Virus record (IMG/VR): IMGVR_UViG_3300032053_000168
Span: 1-41,703 of that record
Reading direction: 5' to 3' (one strand)
Source: a virus
Length of the DNA: 41,703 bases
In this document: positions 1-7,503 of the stretch, piece by piece
How the letters are laid out: each line of letters starts with the position of its first letter
Position numbering within the stretch: position 1 is the first letter of the stretch
Made by a program: the position numbers and the translations under genes
The notes under the pieces: generated by a model
Told to the model about the DNA's origin: nothing
The model's database searches: none
The model's input: the letters and a program-made list of their open reading frames with translations, nothing else

Positions 1-127
1 ATATAAAGGGGATGTATAAAATAATCCTCCTATCCGGTTTAATCAATGTTTTAATCTATCTTATCCAATACCTCGGCTATAACCCCTTTACCCCCGATAG
101 TGGAAATAACGGGGGAATGTTGCATAA
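1..127. repeat. Terminal direct repeat (contig closure overlap), left copy
   Basis: These 127 bases are identical to the last 127 bases of the window (41577-41703). The overlap lies inside one open reading frame, which continues in frame when the ends are joined. This means the molecule is circular or circularly permuted, and one copy should be removed to give 41,576 bp. An exact 127-base overlap equals a k-mer size commonly used by metagenome assemblers, so it is more likely an assembly overlap than a biological terminal repeat. Confidence 0.95.
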
Positions 128-734
128 CAGCCCAAGGCTGGCAAATTATTTATCTTTAATCCTGCCGATGTGCGACATACCCTTTGCTATTATTTGTATT
201 ATAGTAAGTGTCCTGATAAAACAGAAAGTTTTAATATTTATTTCCAGTTTATTCTTATTATTAAAAACCAAGAATAAAAAATTGATACTGGGGTTTCTGC
301 CAGTCCTACCGATACTTTTACTTTTTTATCCGGAAGGCAGGTCGTTCTTCTATAAGACAGGGCATATCTCTGTCAGGTTAGAAACATACAAAAATGTGAT
401 AACTGGTTTTCTCGTCCATCCCCTGTCCGGTTTCGGATTGGGCGTATTCCCGTGGGGTCAAGATAAAATTCCACAAGGAGTGGATGCTGTTATTTACAGT
501 AGTGTCCTGCAGTTTATCTGCGGTCTTGGGATACTATCTCTGTTCTGGTTATTTTTTGTAATAAAGAAAAATTTTAAGTTTAGTTATTCAGTTTCGGCAA
601 TATCAATAACAATCTTTGCCATATTATCCGCATTTGAATACACAATAGAGATACCAAAATTATGGCTTATTATAATGACGATAATCTCATTTTATTTAAT
701 AGAGAAAACAAAAAAGGAGGGTGTGATATGTTAG
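3..734 (+). CDS. O-antigen polymerase/ligase-like membrane protein (C-terminal part; gene starts at 41279)
   Basis: This is the C-terminal 240-odd residues of a gene that begins at 41279 and crosses the contig ends; the joined protein is 343 residues with about ten hydrophobic segments. Between the later membrane segments lies a long extracytoplasmic-type loop with an R-L-E-T-Y-K start followed by HPLSGFGLGVFPW. Arg...hP-x-x-G-x-G is typical of the Wzy_C family of O-antigen ligases and polymerases, which join lipid-linked glycans in the inner membrane. Phage-encoded O-antigen polymerases are known from serotype-converting phages, so a role in altering the host surface or blocking superinfection is an inference. 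The ATG at 12 is an internal Met, not the true start. The stop overlaps the next gene. Family assignment rests on topology and one motif. Confidence 0.75.
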   Translation: MKGMYKIILLSGLINVLIYLIQYLGYNPFTPDSGNNGGMLHNSPRLANYLSLILPMCDIPFAIICIIVSVLIKQKVLIFISSLFLLLKTKNKKLILGFLPVLPILLLFYPEGRSFFYKTGHISVRLETYKNVITGFLVHPLSGFGLGVFPWGQDKIPQGVDAVIYSSVLQFICGLGILSLFWLFFVIKKNFKFSYSVSAISITIFAILSAFEYTIEIPKLWLIIMTIISFYLIEKTKKEGVIC

Positions 735-976
735 TTAAATACATCGGGCATGATCCATTGTTGTTGACAGAATACAACGGAAAGAAGTATGCGTTCCATA
801 AGAACCAACCGGTAGAGATAGACGAGAAGATTTTTAAGGAAATAATTCTCTCCGGTCATATCAGTTCTGTAGATGTGGTGGTTGTGGAGACCCCAAAGGT
901 TGTGGAGAAACCAAAGGAGACTCTCATAGAAAAAGCAAGGGCAATTATAAAGCCGAAAGGTAAAAAAAGAAGATGA
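728..976 (+). CDS. Small phage protein, unknown function
   Basis: An 82-residue protein whose ATG at 728 lies 7 bases after a strong AAAAAGGAGG site and overlaps the end of the previous gene. The open frame extends upstream to 662, but the ribosome binding site fixes the start at 728. The N-terminus (MLVKYIGHDPLLLTEYNG) has alternating hydrophobic residues suggesting a small beta fold. The last 30 residues are rich in Lys, Pro and Val and end KGKKRR. Small proteins of this type are common between capsid and tail genes of podovirus-like phages, but I do not recognise a named family. It overlaps the next gene by ATGA, so it is probably translationally coupled. Confidence 0.8.
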   Translation: MLVKYIGHDPLLLTEYNGKKYAFHKNQPVEIDEKIFKEIILSGHISSVDVVVVETPKVVEKPKETLIEKARAIIKPKGKKRR

Positions 977-1317
977 GGACTAACCGACATTCGGATAAAC
1001 AGTTTCCTGTCAAGGTAGCGGAAGAACTCTATGATATTTATGATTTTGTAAACAGTTTTACAGTAGCCGACTCTACCACGGATTATGACCTAAAGACCCA
1101 GCAGGCAACCGCCTTTAAGAACTTATCGCAGGCGTGGCTAGTGATTATCTGGACAGACCAGGATATAACTATTAAGTTTAACTCAACTTCCAATCCGGCA
1201 ATCACTGTTCCTGCAGGCGAAAGCCCTTTTGAATTCAGGAATATCATCGAGGTATCAAATATCTATATTACCAATGCTTCCGGTTCAACGGCAAATATAA
1301 AGGTGATGTTGGTATGA
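973..1317 (+). CDS. Small beta-rich putative virion protein
   Basis: A 114-residue protein starting at an ATGA overlap with the gene before. After a charged helical N-terminus, the rest is beta-strand-like and ends with the pattern NIYITNASGSTANIKVMLV. Short proteins with an ITVPAGESPFEF...ITNASGSTA pattern are common among phage virion accessory or capsid-decoration proteins. This is recognition of a style rather than of a defined family. It lies between the small gene at 728 and a coiled-coil gene, in a run of tightly overlapping genes that points to co-translation. Confidence 0.75.
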   Translation: MRTNRHSDKQFPVKVAEELYDIYDFVNSFTVADSTTDYDLKTQQATAFKNLSQAWLVIIWTDQDITIKFNSTSNPAITVPAGESPFEFRNIIEVSNIYITNASGSTANIKVMLV

Positions 1318-2135
1318 GCGAGGCACTTGATTTCATAAAGAATTTTGAGGATTTACTTAAAGCAAACGAAATAGAACAACGCAAGACCACTTCCTTAAAA
1401 AGTGTAAAAGAGGCACTTGACAAGGAAGTCGTGGAATTACTTGCAAAGAAAAAAAGGATAGAACAACAGACAGAGGAAAAATTATCTCTTTGTGATAAGG
1501 AACTCTCCGAACGCAATGAAAATATGGAGAGGAACTTTGAGGCGGAAAGAATCCGGATTGTTACTTTAAGTGAGAAACTAGACAAGCAAAGAACAGAATC
1601 AGAGCAAAGAGAGGCAGATATAAGACACAAGGAATCCGTAGCAAACGAAAGGGAACGCCTATTAACCGAAAGAGAACATAGGTTAGATCATAAGGAAGTT
1701 GACCTGCTGACCAAGGAAGAACAGATAAAGAATGATAACCAAACCATCGCTGCTGCCAATATGGGAATACAGAGGCAACTTCAAACCATAGAGGAGCAAT
1801 TGAAGGGCATAGGAGAGGCAAGGCAAGGCATACAGGATAACCAGGCAGAACTTAGGAAGCAACAATCTGCTATACGAGAGGCAAGGGAAAAGTTAGAACT
1901 TGAAACAACAAACCTTGAAACCGAGAAAAAAGAAATAACCAAGAGCAAGGAAGAATTAGAGTCGGCTCAAATCAAATTATCGGAAGCCAATAAACTAGTT
2001 GATGCGGAGAGATTTATTCTAGATAAGCAGAAAAAGGATAATCTTGATAAGGAGAACGCACTTAAGGCAATGCAGGTGGAAATGGATTTTAAGTTAGCGC
2101 AATTTAAGAGGAAGTATGAAAAAGATAATAAGTAG
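1314..2135 (+). CDS. Long coiled-coil protein, probable virion or assembly component
   Basis: A 273-residue protein that is almost wholly coiled coil: rich in Glu, Lys, Gln and Leu, with few Pro or Gly. The densest heptad stretch covers about residues 50-260. There is no signal peptide or membrane segment. It overlaps the previous gene by 4 bases and the fibre-like gene after it by 20 bases, so it may be made together with that fibre. A tail-fibre chaperone, tape-like rod or structural spacer would all fit; the sequence does not decide among them. Confidence 0.8.
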   Translation: MSEALDFIKNFEDLLKANEIEQRKTTSLKSVKEALDKEVVELLAKKKRIEQQTEEKLSLCDKELSERNENMERNFEAERIRIVTLSEKLDKQRTESEQREADIRHKESVANERERLLTEREHRLDHKEVDLLTKEEQIKNDNQTIAAANMGIQRQLQTIEEQLKGIGEARQGIQDNQAELRKQQSAIREAREKLELETTNLETEKKEITKSKEELESAQIKLSEANKLVDAERFILDKQKKDNLDKENALKAMQVEMDFKLAQFKRKYEKDNK

Positions 2136-4512
2136 TGTCATTATATTTTTATTAAGCGTAGGTCTTGCCTTTGCCGATGTGGCTAGTAAAAATCCTATTC
2201 TCCAAGATGAGGGAACAACTGTTGCAGGTAGTGGTCGCATACTTAACTTTACTGGCGCAGGGGTAGCGGTAACTTTTGCGGGTGGTAAATATGTAATTAC
2301 GATAGGCGGTGGTGCTGGTGGCAATAACTGGACAGCCGCAGGTGATACCGGCACCCCATTTTTAGTAGGTGATACTGCTGAGACCGTAACCTTAAAAGGT
2401 GCAGGTATAAATACGGTCTCTGCTGGTGGTAATGTATGGACAGTAACAGGGACAGAGGTTGATGGCTCTATCACAAATGAGATTGAAGTTGTTGATGATA
2501 CTTATGGAATAGCTTGGAGTGTTGATACTACCCACGCCGCCTCAAAGAAATCCCTATATGATAAAATAGAGACTCTTGGAGTTGGTTCAGGCGATGTAAC
2601 CTCTGTTGGTGATTGCACTGGTGGTGCTTGCTTAGACGGAACTTCAGATGGTGGCACTTATATTAAATTCTATGATGCAGAAGGGGCAGGAACTTTAATT
2701 CTTCCTGATATAGCAGGTGCGGTTACTTGGACATTACCTTCTACGGGCGGAACACTTATTCATACCGAAGTCGACCCTACCGTTGATACTGATGACGAGA
2801 TAATCGCCATTATTAACGCTTCGCCTTCAACCACGATTAAACACGAAGCGGGCGGATTAGAGGCAGATGTCTCTGCTTATGCAGGTCTTGTTCATATTAC
2901 TGGTGGTACGACTTCTGCAAAGACATTAGGCATTGCTGATACTAATATATCACCGATTAACGCCGCAGATGTAGCTGACAATGATTATGCTAAATTTACA
3001 GCAACGGGATTAGAAGGCAGAAGTTACTCGGAAGTTTTATCTGATATAGGGGCTCAAGCAACAGTAACAGAAGGAAGCTTAGCGGATAGTGTGATAATTT
3101 CTGCCGACATTAAAGACACTGTAATTATTGCCGCAGATATGGCTAATGCCGACCACGGAGATATGGGCTGGACTGCTGGGGTAGGATATGTTGATGATGA
3201 TAGCCATGCCCATACTGCTTCTACTATATCAGGATTAGGGACTGATGATATTTCAGGATTAGATATTTCAGCAGATACTAATTTAGCAGTAACTGCCCCG
3301 ATAGTCTTAACTGATGATACTATTTCTATTCCCAAAGCCGATGATACCACCAATGGCTATTTATGGTCAACAGATAGAGTTACTTTCAATGGCAAAATGG
3401 ATGGTGCTTTAGCCAAAGATTTAGTAACTACTACTCCATTAGCTGGTGGAACTGACAATATCTTGCCAGGTGCGGATGCTGATATAACTTTATCAATAAC
3501 AAAAGCAGATACTTCTACAAACGGATACTTATGGTCAACTGACTGGAATACATTTAACGACAAGATGGCGGGAACACTTTTAAAGGACTTAGTTACTACC
3601 GCACCCTTAACAGGTGGCACAAACGATATTTTCCCAGGAGCAGATGCGGATATTACGATTGCCATACCTGTTGCCACTTCTACCGCAAATGGGTATTTGT
3701 GGTCAACCGATTGGGTTAGTTTTGATGGAAAAATGGCAGGCACCTTAGCGGGTGATCTAGTTACCACCGCCCCGATTACAGGGGGAGTAAATGATATTTT
3801 TCCTGGTTCTGGAACGAAAGCTACGATTGCAATTCCAGTAGCCACCACTTCTGCGAATGGATATCTTTGGAGTACAGACTGGACGACTTTCAATGCTAAG
3901 CAAGCGGCGTTAGGTTACACACCGAGTTATCAATGGACAGTAGCAGGAACAACTGGTGCTGACCTAATTGGCAACACTGCCGAAACTTGGACTCTTGTGG
4001 GTGCAGGTGGGAACTCCACAGCAGAGAGTGGTAACACTATGACTATTACTTGGACTTCTGTTGGGTTGGGATGGAACGGAAATGCCATAGCAAATACCAA
4101 AGGCGGGACAGGACAGGACTCCTCCACTTGGACGGGAATAGGCAGGGTTGCGGCAGGAACTTGGACGGTAGACCCACAAAAAATAACCTTTCATATAAAC
4201 ACACCAAATGCCACTACATTTTCAAATAATATCTGGGCGGCAGACAGGGCGATAACATTAACTTCAGTAGACCTTACTTTGGGTAGTGGAACTTGGAGCA
4301 TAAAAGGTCAACTTTTGGAATGTAATAATGCAGGGGCTTCGTGCGTTGTTACTTCGGCTACTAATTGGACAGTAACAGCAGGAACGACTTTAACCTGGAC
4401 AACTTTTAGTAATGCGACAATTGCTTCGGGAGGGCAAATCGGATGGACTACGAGTGCTTGCTCGTGGACAACAGGCAATGGTAGTGTTGGCGTAACTATG
4501 AAATATCAATGA
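2116..4512 (+). CDS. Large tail-fibre-like protein with an N-terminal signal peptide
   Basis: A 798-residue protein. The first 21 residues (MKKIISSVIIFLLSVGLAFA) form a textbook Sec signal peptide with Ala at the likely cleavage site, which is unusual for a virion protein. The body is rich in Thr, Gly, Asp and Ala with little Lys, as in beta-helical fibres. Residues about 390-600 carry 56-residue repeats built around GYLWSTDW...F..KM and TTAPLTGG...FPGADADITI. A later GGTGQDSSTWTGI motif is typical of phage tail fibres, and the C-terminal 110 residues look like a beta sandwich. The start follows an AAGAGGAA site. Probable role: receptor binding or a long tail fibre. The stop is overlapped by the 3' end of the leftward HNH gene. 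Confidence 0.85.
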   Translation: MKKIISSVIIFLLSVGLAFADVASKNPILQDEGTTVAGSGRILNFTGAGVAVTFAGGKYVITIGGGAGGNNWTAAGDTGTPFLVGDTAETVTLKGAGINTVSAGGNVWTVTGTEVDGSITNEIEVVDDTYGIAWSVDTTHAASKKSLYDKIETLGVGSGDVTSVGDCTGGACLDGTSDGGTYIKFYDAEGAGTLILPDIAGAVTWTLPSTGGTLIHTEVDPTVDTDDEIIAIINASPSTTIKHEAGGLEADVSAYAGLVHITGGTTSAKTLGIADTNISPINAADVADNDYAKFTATGLEGRSYSEVLSDIGAQATVTEGSLADSVIISADIKDTVIIAADMANADHGDMGWTAGVGYVDDDSHAHTASTISGLGTDDISGLDISADTNLAVTAPIVLTDDTISIPKADDTTNGYLWSTDRVTFNGKMDGALAKDLVTTTPLAGGTDNILPGADADITLSITKADTSTNGYLWSTDWNTFNDKMAGTLLKDLVTTAPLTGGTNDIFPGADADITIAIPVATSTANGYLWSTDWVSFDGKMAGTLAGDLVTTAPITGGVNDIFPGSGTKATIAIPVATTSANGYLWSTDWTTFNAKQAALGYTPSYQWTVAGTTGADLIGNTAETWTLVGAGGNSTAESGNTMTITWTSVGLGWNGNAIANTKGGTGQDSSTWTGIGRVAAGTWTVDPQKITFHINTPNATTFSNNIWAADRAITLTSVDLTLGSGTWSIKGQLLECNNAGASCVVTSATNWTVTAGTTLTWTTFSNATIASGGQIGWTTSACSWTTGNGSVGVTMKYQ
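3290..3915 (+). repeat. 168-bp tandem repeats inside the fibre gene
   Basis: The codons for G-Y-L-W-S-T-D occur at 3355, 3523, 3691 and 3859, exactly 168 bases (56 codons) apart. Three full units and flanking partial ones are visible. Protein identity between units is high but the DNA has diverged at third positions, so these are old repeats kept in register by selection on the protein. Confidence 0.9.
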
Positions 4513-4973
4513 TGAAACTTTCTACCGTCAAAAATTATTTCGTGAGGTTTAACTATATCGGGTTTTTTTTCAAATCTTATATGGGCAGAATTACTAATAA
4601 AAGCCATAAGATTTTGAGGGTTATTATTAGCTTTATTTTTGTCTATATGATGACAATGTTCTTCTGCTTTAAGATATCTTCCAATTTGTTTTTCTACTAT
4701 AAGACGATGTTCTTTAACATATCCAAGATGATTAGCAAAAGGGTGAGTAGGAATTTTTATAGAAACATAACCATATTTATCAATTATTCGTCCACCTTGC
4801 CAATTATAGTGTTTTTCCATTGCCATATAACCCCTAAGACCTTTATTCCACGGTGGCATTCCAAGTGTATAATGTTTTCCTTTCATTCTTTCCTTATTAA
4901 CCTTAGCAGAAATTTCTTTCCATTCATCAAGAACTTTGTGTCCTTTTATAAATCTTCCTTTACTATCTCTCAT
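4506..4973 (-). CDS. HNH homing endonuclease, copy 1 (leftward)
   Basis: A 155-residue protein on the minus strand. A short N-terminal region with PWNKGLRG resembles a NUMOD3 DNA-binding motif. It is followed by the HNH_3-type core: YGYVSIKIPTHPFANHLGY, EHRLIVEKQIGRYL and HCHHIDKNKANNNPQNL, carrying the His-His and Asn residues of the ββα-metal site. The family makes site-specific DNA breaks that spread its own gene. The start follows GAGGTGAT on the minus strand. Its stop overlaps the fibre stop by a few bases, and a structured leader with its own promoter lies directly upstream. It is one of four HNH genes in the genome. Confidence 0.9.
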   Translation of the reverse strand: MRDSKGRFIKGHKVLDEWKEISAKVNKERMKGKHYTLGMPPWNKGLRGYMAMEKHYNWQGGRIIDKYGYVSIKIPTHPFANHLGYVKEHRLIVEKQIGRYLKAEEHCHHIDKNKANNNPQNLMAFISNSAHIRFEKKPDIVKPHEIIFDGRKFHH

Positions 4974-4984
4974 CTCATCACCTC

Positions 4985-5084
4985 AAAAATTAAAGGGCTT
5001 CTTTCAGCGTGGTTATCAGAAACGGTGAAGTTTCTCCGCCTACTCAAAGCCCGATTAGACATAAAAATACCGCTTCCGATAACC
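4985..5084 (-). ncRNA. Structured leader RNA of HNH copy 1 (pseudoknot or attenuator-like)
   Basis: Read on the minus strand, the RNA should start at G5084 and open with GGTTATCGGAAGCGG (5084-5070). This pairs over all 15 positions, two of them G-U, with CCGTTTCTGATAACC (5025-5011). The segment between holds GGGCTTT (5052-5046), which pairs with GAAGCCC (5001-4995), and a hairpin (5037-5018) that shares bases with the long helix. GAAGCCC is followed by TTTAATTTTT and then the HNH ribosome binding site. The two folds compete, as in an attenuator, and could also form a pseudoknot. A 30-codon reading frame inside the RNA (ATG at about 5062) ends overlapping the HNH start. No known RNA family is recognised. 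Confidence 0.7.
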
Positions 5085-5090
5085 AAAATA

Positions 5091-5118
5091 AGTATACCAC
5101 AATTAGGAACTTTGTCAA
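5091..5118 (-). promoter_or_regulatory. Minus-strand promoter of the HNH copy 1 leader RNA
   Basis: On the minus strand there is TTGACA (5118-5113), a 16-base spacer and TATACT (5096-5091). The seventh base after the -10 box is G5084, the first base of the structured leader. The -35 box lies only 2 bases from the start of the rightward gene at 5120. Confidence 0.8.
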
Positions 5119-5119
5119 T

Positions 5120-6367
5120 ATGAAAAAACTCCTTTTACTTTTATCTCTCCTTTTCCTCACCTCAACTTGTTTTGCTCAAACCTCTGTCAAACCAATCATC
5201 AAAGATAAAGACAAACAAGTCTATCGCACCCAGTTAGGCGAAGACAATGACGAAGTCATCATCGGTGGCAAAAATCCTCTTGTCTTTGAGCCAGAAATCC
5301 AATTTTTTAAATGGAACAAAGAAAACTCCCTCACCATCAAACCCCTCTTTGATATCCCTAACGCCACTACCTCACTTGTAGGAAATAAAATAGAACACAA
5401 AGGGGATAAGATAGGTTGGTATGCTAATCCTGACCCTGAGAATGCAGATAACCTTAAATTCGGTCTTATCCTCTATGAGAAACCTGCCACAAATGTATTT
5501 CAATTCCAGTTAGAAGGTTGGGAAGAGTTTGATTTCCTTTATCAGAAACCTTTAGCTAATCAATATCCTAATGGTTCATATTGGGAAGATGATGGTAAGG
5601 GTGGAATTAGAACTTGCCCTGAAGAAATTGCGGGAAGTTATGCTGTATATCATAAGACAAAAGCGAATTATGAAATAGGTAAAGTTAATTATCAAATAGG
5701 AAAGTTTGGACACATATTTAGACCTCGTTTATTAGATACTGATGGTCTTTTTTTATGTTGGGTAGATTTACTTATTAAAGATGGGATTTATACTCTAACC
5801 GTTGACCAGAAAACTTTAGACACCGCAAAATATCCCCTAAAATTTAATGACTGGTTTGGAAATCAGGGAACAGGAGCAAAAACTGCTACCAATAATAATT
5901 GTCCTAGTTATTGTCTTTCCCTTTCAACTCCTGCGAGTAATGGTGCTATGACGAGTATGTCAATTTATGGAAGAGACTGGGATGGCGATGGAGAGCGTTT
6001 TTGTCCTGCTTTATACTCTAATGTTTCAAGTTTACCAAGTGCAAGATTAGCTAAGGTTGATTCAGGGGGAACTGCATTTGATGTCACCACAACTTGGTAT
6101 ACTACCAATCTTGCTTATGCGAGTATAGTTGCAAGCACGCAATATTGGTTGGGTATGAAAAGTGGAATAAATGGCACACATTTTCTTTTCAATTATGATG
6201 ATGGAAGTGCTGGTGAAAGACAAATGGGTGCTTCAGGCGAAGGAGCATATCCCGACCCTGCCACTGTAATTGGAGAAGATGCTATGGCTTATAGAGTTTC
6301 CATCTACGCCACCTACACCCCAGCAGGGGGGGCGGCAGCCACAGGAACAATTATGATGGTGGATTAG
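5120..6367 (+). CDS. Tail-fibre or receptor-binding-like protein with a signal peptide
   Basis: A 415-residue protein. I take the start at 5120 because residues 1-19 (MKKLLLLLSLLFLTSTCFA) then form a clear Sec signal peptide followed by QTS; the open frame extends upstream to 5009, but that part lies inside the HNH element. No good ribosome binding site precedes 5120, which may reflect damage from the insertion. The N-terminal half has a VYRTQLGEDNDEVIIGG region. The C-terminal 170 residues look like a lectin or jelly-roll fold: Gly/Ser/Tyr-rich, with RDWDGDGERF as a possible metal site. The C-terminus, GGAAATGTIMMVD, is typical of virion fibres. The host receptor is unknown. Confidence 0.75.
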   Translation: MKKLLLLLSLLFLTSTCFAQTSVKPIIKDKDKQVYRTQLGEDNDEVIIGGKNPLVFEPEIQFFKWNKENSLTIKPLFDIPNATTSLVGNKIEHKGDKIGWYANPDPENADNLKFGLILYEKPATNVFQFQLEGWEEFDFLYQKPLANQYPNGSYWEDDGKGGIRTCPEEIAGSYAVYHKTKANYEIGKVNYQIGKFGHIFRPRLLDTDGLFLCWVDLLIKDGIYTLTVDQKTLDTAKYPLKFNDWFGNQGTGAKTATNNNCPSYCLSLSTPASNGAMTSMSIYGRDWDGDGERFCPALYSNVSSLPSARLAKVDSGGTAFDVTTTWYTTNLAYASIVASTQYWLGMKSGINGTHFLFNYDDGSAGERQMGASGEGAYPDPATVIGEDAMAYRVSIYATYTPAGGAAATGTIMMVD

Positions 6368-6377
6368 GAGAGAAAAT

Positions 6378-7331
6378 ATGGAGACTTTAATTGTGAATGG
6401 AGTTTTATCAGTAATTTTTATAGGGGGGCTTATAACATACCTTAATTCCTTTAGGATGATGAAATTTTTGATGTTCAATTTCATTAATAAAAAGTTGCAA
6501 ATTTTCAATTCTGTTATCATTCTTAATTCCGTTTATATGATGTGCTCTTTCTTCTGGTTCAAGATAACGACCAAGTTTTTGCTCTATTACAAAACGGTGT
6601 TCAAAAATGTAACCAACATTATTACAAAATGGATGATTAGGTTGAAAAATATAAATATACCCATCTTTGTCTATTTTTCTACCGCCTTTCCAATGAGATG
6701 CCTTTTCTCCTTTACGCAATTTCATTTTTTCTCTTGTTTTCAACGATGCTTTTTTACCAATCATCCAAAGACCAAAACCCTTTTGTTTGGCAATTTTAGA
6801 AAGTTTTTTGCGATGCTTGATAGAAAGTTTTCTACCTATCAACATTTTAATCATATGTTTTCTATATTCAGAATTTTGCCAAAGCAATTTTGTTTTTTCT
6901 CCTGTAGGCATTTTATCACCTCAAAAATAAGGGCTTCGTTCAGCACTGCTTACAAGAAATGGTTAAATTTCTTAGTGCTTACTAAAAGCCCAATTTTAGG
7001 CATAAAAAATCCACTCCCTGTAAGCATATTTATTTTAGTACTTATTTTAGGATTGTCAAGGAATGTTTATGCTCAAGATAATATAGCTAAAGAGATTTAT
7101 CTGCCGATAGGAAGTTTATTGATTTTTATAATTGGTTCATTAGTTGTAGTAAAGGTAAATTTAAAGGACAAAATTTCTTATAAGGACGCCGATGAACGCT
7201 ATAAAAAGGCAGAGGTCTGCGATGAAATCCATAAATCCGTTAATGAGAAACTTAATTGTCTTCCAGAAATAAAAGAAACTGTAACCGAGATAAAAACTAA
7301 GATAGATATATTATTGCAAAATGGAAAATAA
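6378..7331 (+). CDS. Small membrane/coiled-coil phage protein gene split by an HNH element, frame still open
   Basis: The first 20-odd codons (METLIVNGVLSVIFIGG) encode a membrane helix. The end of the frame, from about 7066, encodes a hydrophobic segment and then KDADERYKKAEVCDEIH...KLNCLPEIKETVTEIKTKIDIL, a coiled coil typical of small phage membrane proteins. Everything between is antisense to the HNH gene and its leader, yet stays open, giving a 317-codon frame. The native gene was probably about 80-110 codons. The 3' part may now be made separately from TTG 7119, which has AGGAAG just upstream. Whether the fused frame is ever translated is unknown. The exact insertion boundaries cannot be set without an uninterrupted relative. 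Confidence 0.5.
   Translation: METLIVNGVLSVIFIGGLITYLNSFRMMKFLMFNFINKKLQIFNSVIILNSVYMMCSFFWFKITTKFLLYYKTVFKNVTNIITKWMIRLKNINIPIFVYFSTAFPMRCLFSFTQFHFFSCFQRCFFTNHPKTKTLLFGNFRKFFAMLDRKFSTYQHFNHMFSIFRILPKQFCFFSCRHFITSKIRASFSTAYKKWLNFLVLTKSPILGIKNPLPVSIFILVLILGLSRNVYAQDNIAKEIYLPIGSLLIFIIGSLVVVKVNLKDKISYKDADERYKKAEVCDEIHKSVNEKLNCLPEIKETVTEIKTKIDILLQNGK
6408..6911 (-). CDS. HNH homing endonuclease, copy 2 (leftward)
   Basis: A 167-residue minus-strand protein. The first 65 residues are basic, with repeats of NUMOD3 type (HRKKLSKIAKQKG, TREKMKLRKGEK). The HNH_3 core follows: DGYIYIFQPNHPFCNNVGY, EHRFVIEQKLGRYLEPEE, then AHHINGIKNDNRIENLQLF with His-His and Asn of the metal site. The start follows GAGGTGAT. 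Copy 2 sits inside the rightward gene at 6378 and carries the same kind of upstream structured leader and promoter as copy 1, so the mobile unit seems to be leader plus endonuclease. It is probably an active or recently active homing gene. Confidence 0.9.
   Translation of the reverse strand: MPTGEKTKLLWQNSEYRKHMIKMLIGRKLSIKHRKKLSKIAKQKGFGLWMIGKKASLKTREKMKLRKGEKASHWKGGRKIDKDGYIYIFQPNHPFCNNVGYIFEHRFVIEQKLGRYLEPEERAHHINGIKNDNRIENLQLFINEIEHQKFHHPKGIKVCYKPPYKNY
6922..7025 (-). ncRNA. Structured leader RNA of HNH copy 2
   Basis: On the minus strand the stem TGCTTACAGGGAGTGG (7026-7011) pairs over 16 positions, three of them G-U, with CCATTTCTTGTAAGCA (6962-6947). The predicted start is G7025. GGGCTTT (6991-6985) pairs with GAAGCCC (6937-6931), which is followed by TTATTTTT and the HNH ribosome binding site. 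The hairpin AAGAAAT/ATTTCTT (6973-6954) with a flanking AGCACT/AGTGCT helix competes with the long stem. Relative to copy 1 the long stem has changed sequence on both sides while keeping pairing, which is good evidence for a selected RNA structure. The loop motif GGATTTTTTAT after the first strand is shared. Confidence 0.7.
7032..7059 (-). promoter_or_regulatory. Minus-strand promoter of the HNH copy 2 leader RNA
   Basis: On the minus strand: TTGACA (7059-7054), a 16-base spacer and TAAAAT (7037-7032), with the expected start at G7025, seven bases on. The geometry is the same as in copy 1. Confidence 0.75.
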
Positions 7332-7503
7332 ACGCAATCCCCAATGTTCCTGCGGAAGTAAATTACGATGCCTTGAGATTATAAATGGAAGGGCTTATGT
7401 CCTATGTGTTGGTGTGGATTGTGATAAAAAGTGGATTGCCAAGAGGTCGATGGACAAAAACTTGATGATATTCAAAGATGCAAAACAAGAATTTCACGGA
7501 TAA
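7321..7503 (+). CDS. Small cysteine-rich protein, probable zinc ribbon
   Basis: A 60-residue protein whose start overlaps the previous frame by 11 bases. Its cysteines (CSCGS near the N-terminus, then CVGVDCDKKW) could form a small zinc-binding knuckle. No catalytic motif is visible. It lies just before the holin-like genes. Function unknown. Confidence 0.7.
   Translation: MENKRNPQCSCGSKLRCLEIINGRAYVLCVGVDCDKKWIAKRSMDKNLMIFKDAKQEFHG

Noticed and set aside
4506-5084. IscB/HEARO-type guide RNA system (RNA plus HNH protein)
   Set aside because: The HNH proteins are 155-209 residues with NUMOD3 motifs and no RuvC domain, so they are homing-type enzymes. The RNA link is real but there is no evidence for RNA guiding.
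4985-5084. HDV-like or other self-cleaving ribozyme
   Set aside because: The strand order is pseudoknot-like, but helix lengths and joining segments do not fit HDV-type ribozymes, and I see no hammerhead core either.
4509-5123. Long plus-strand frame of 204 codons over HNH copy 1
   Set aside because: It is antisense to the HNH gene, has no ribosome binding site and shows no domain; treated as a shadow.
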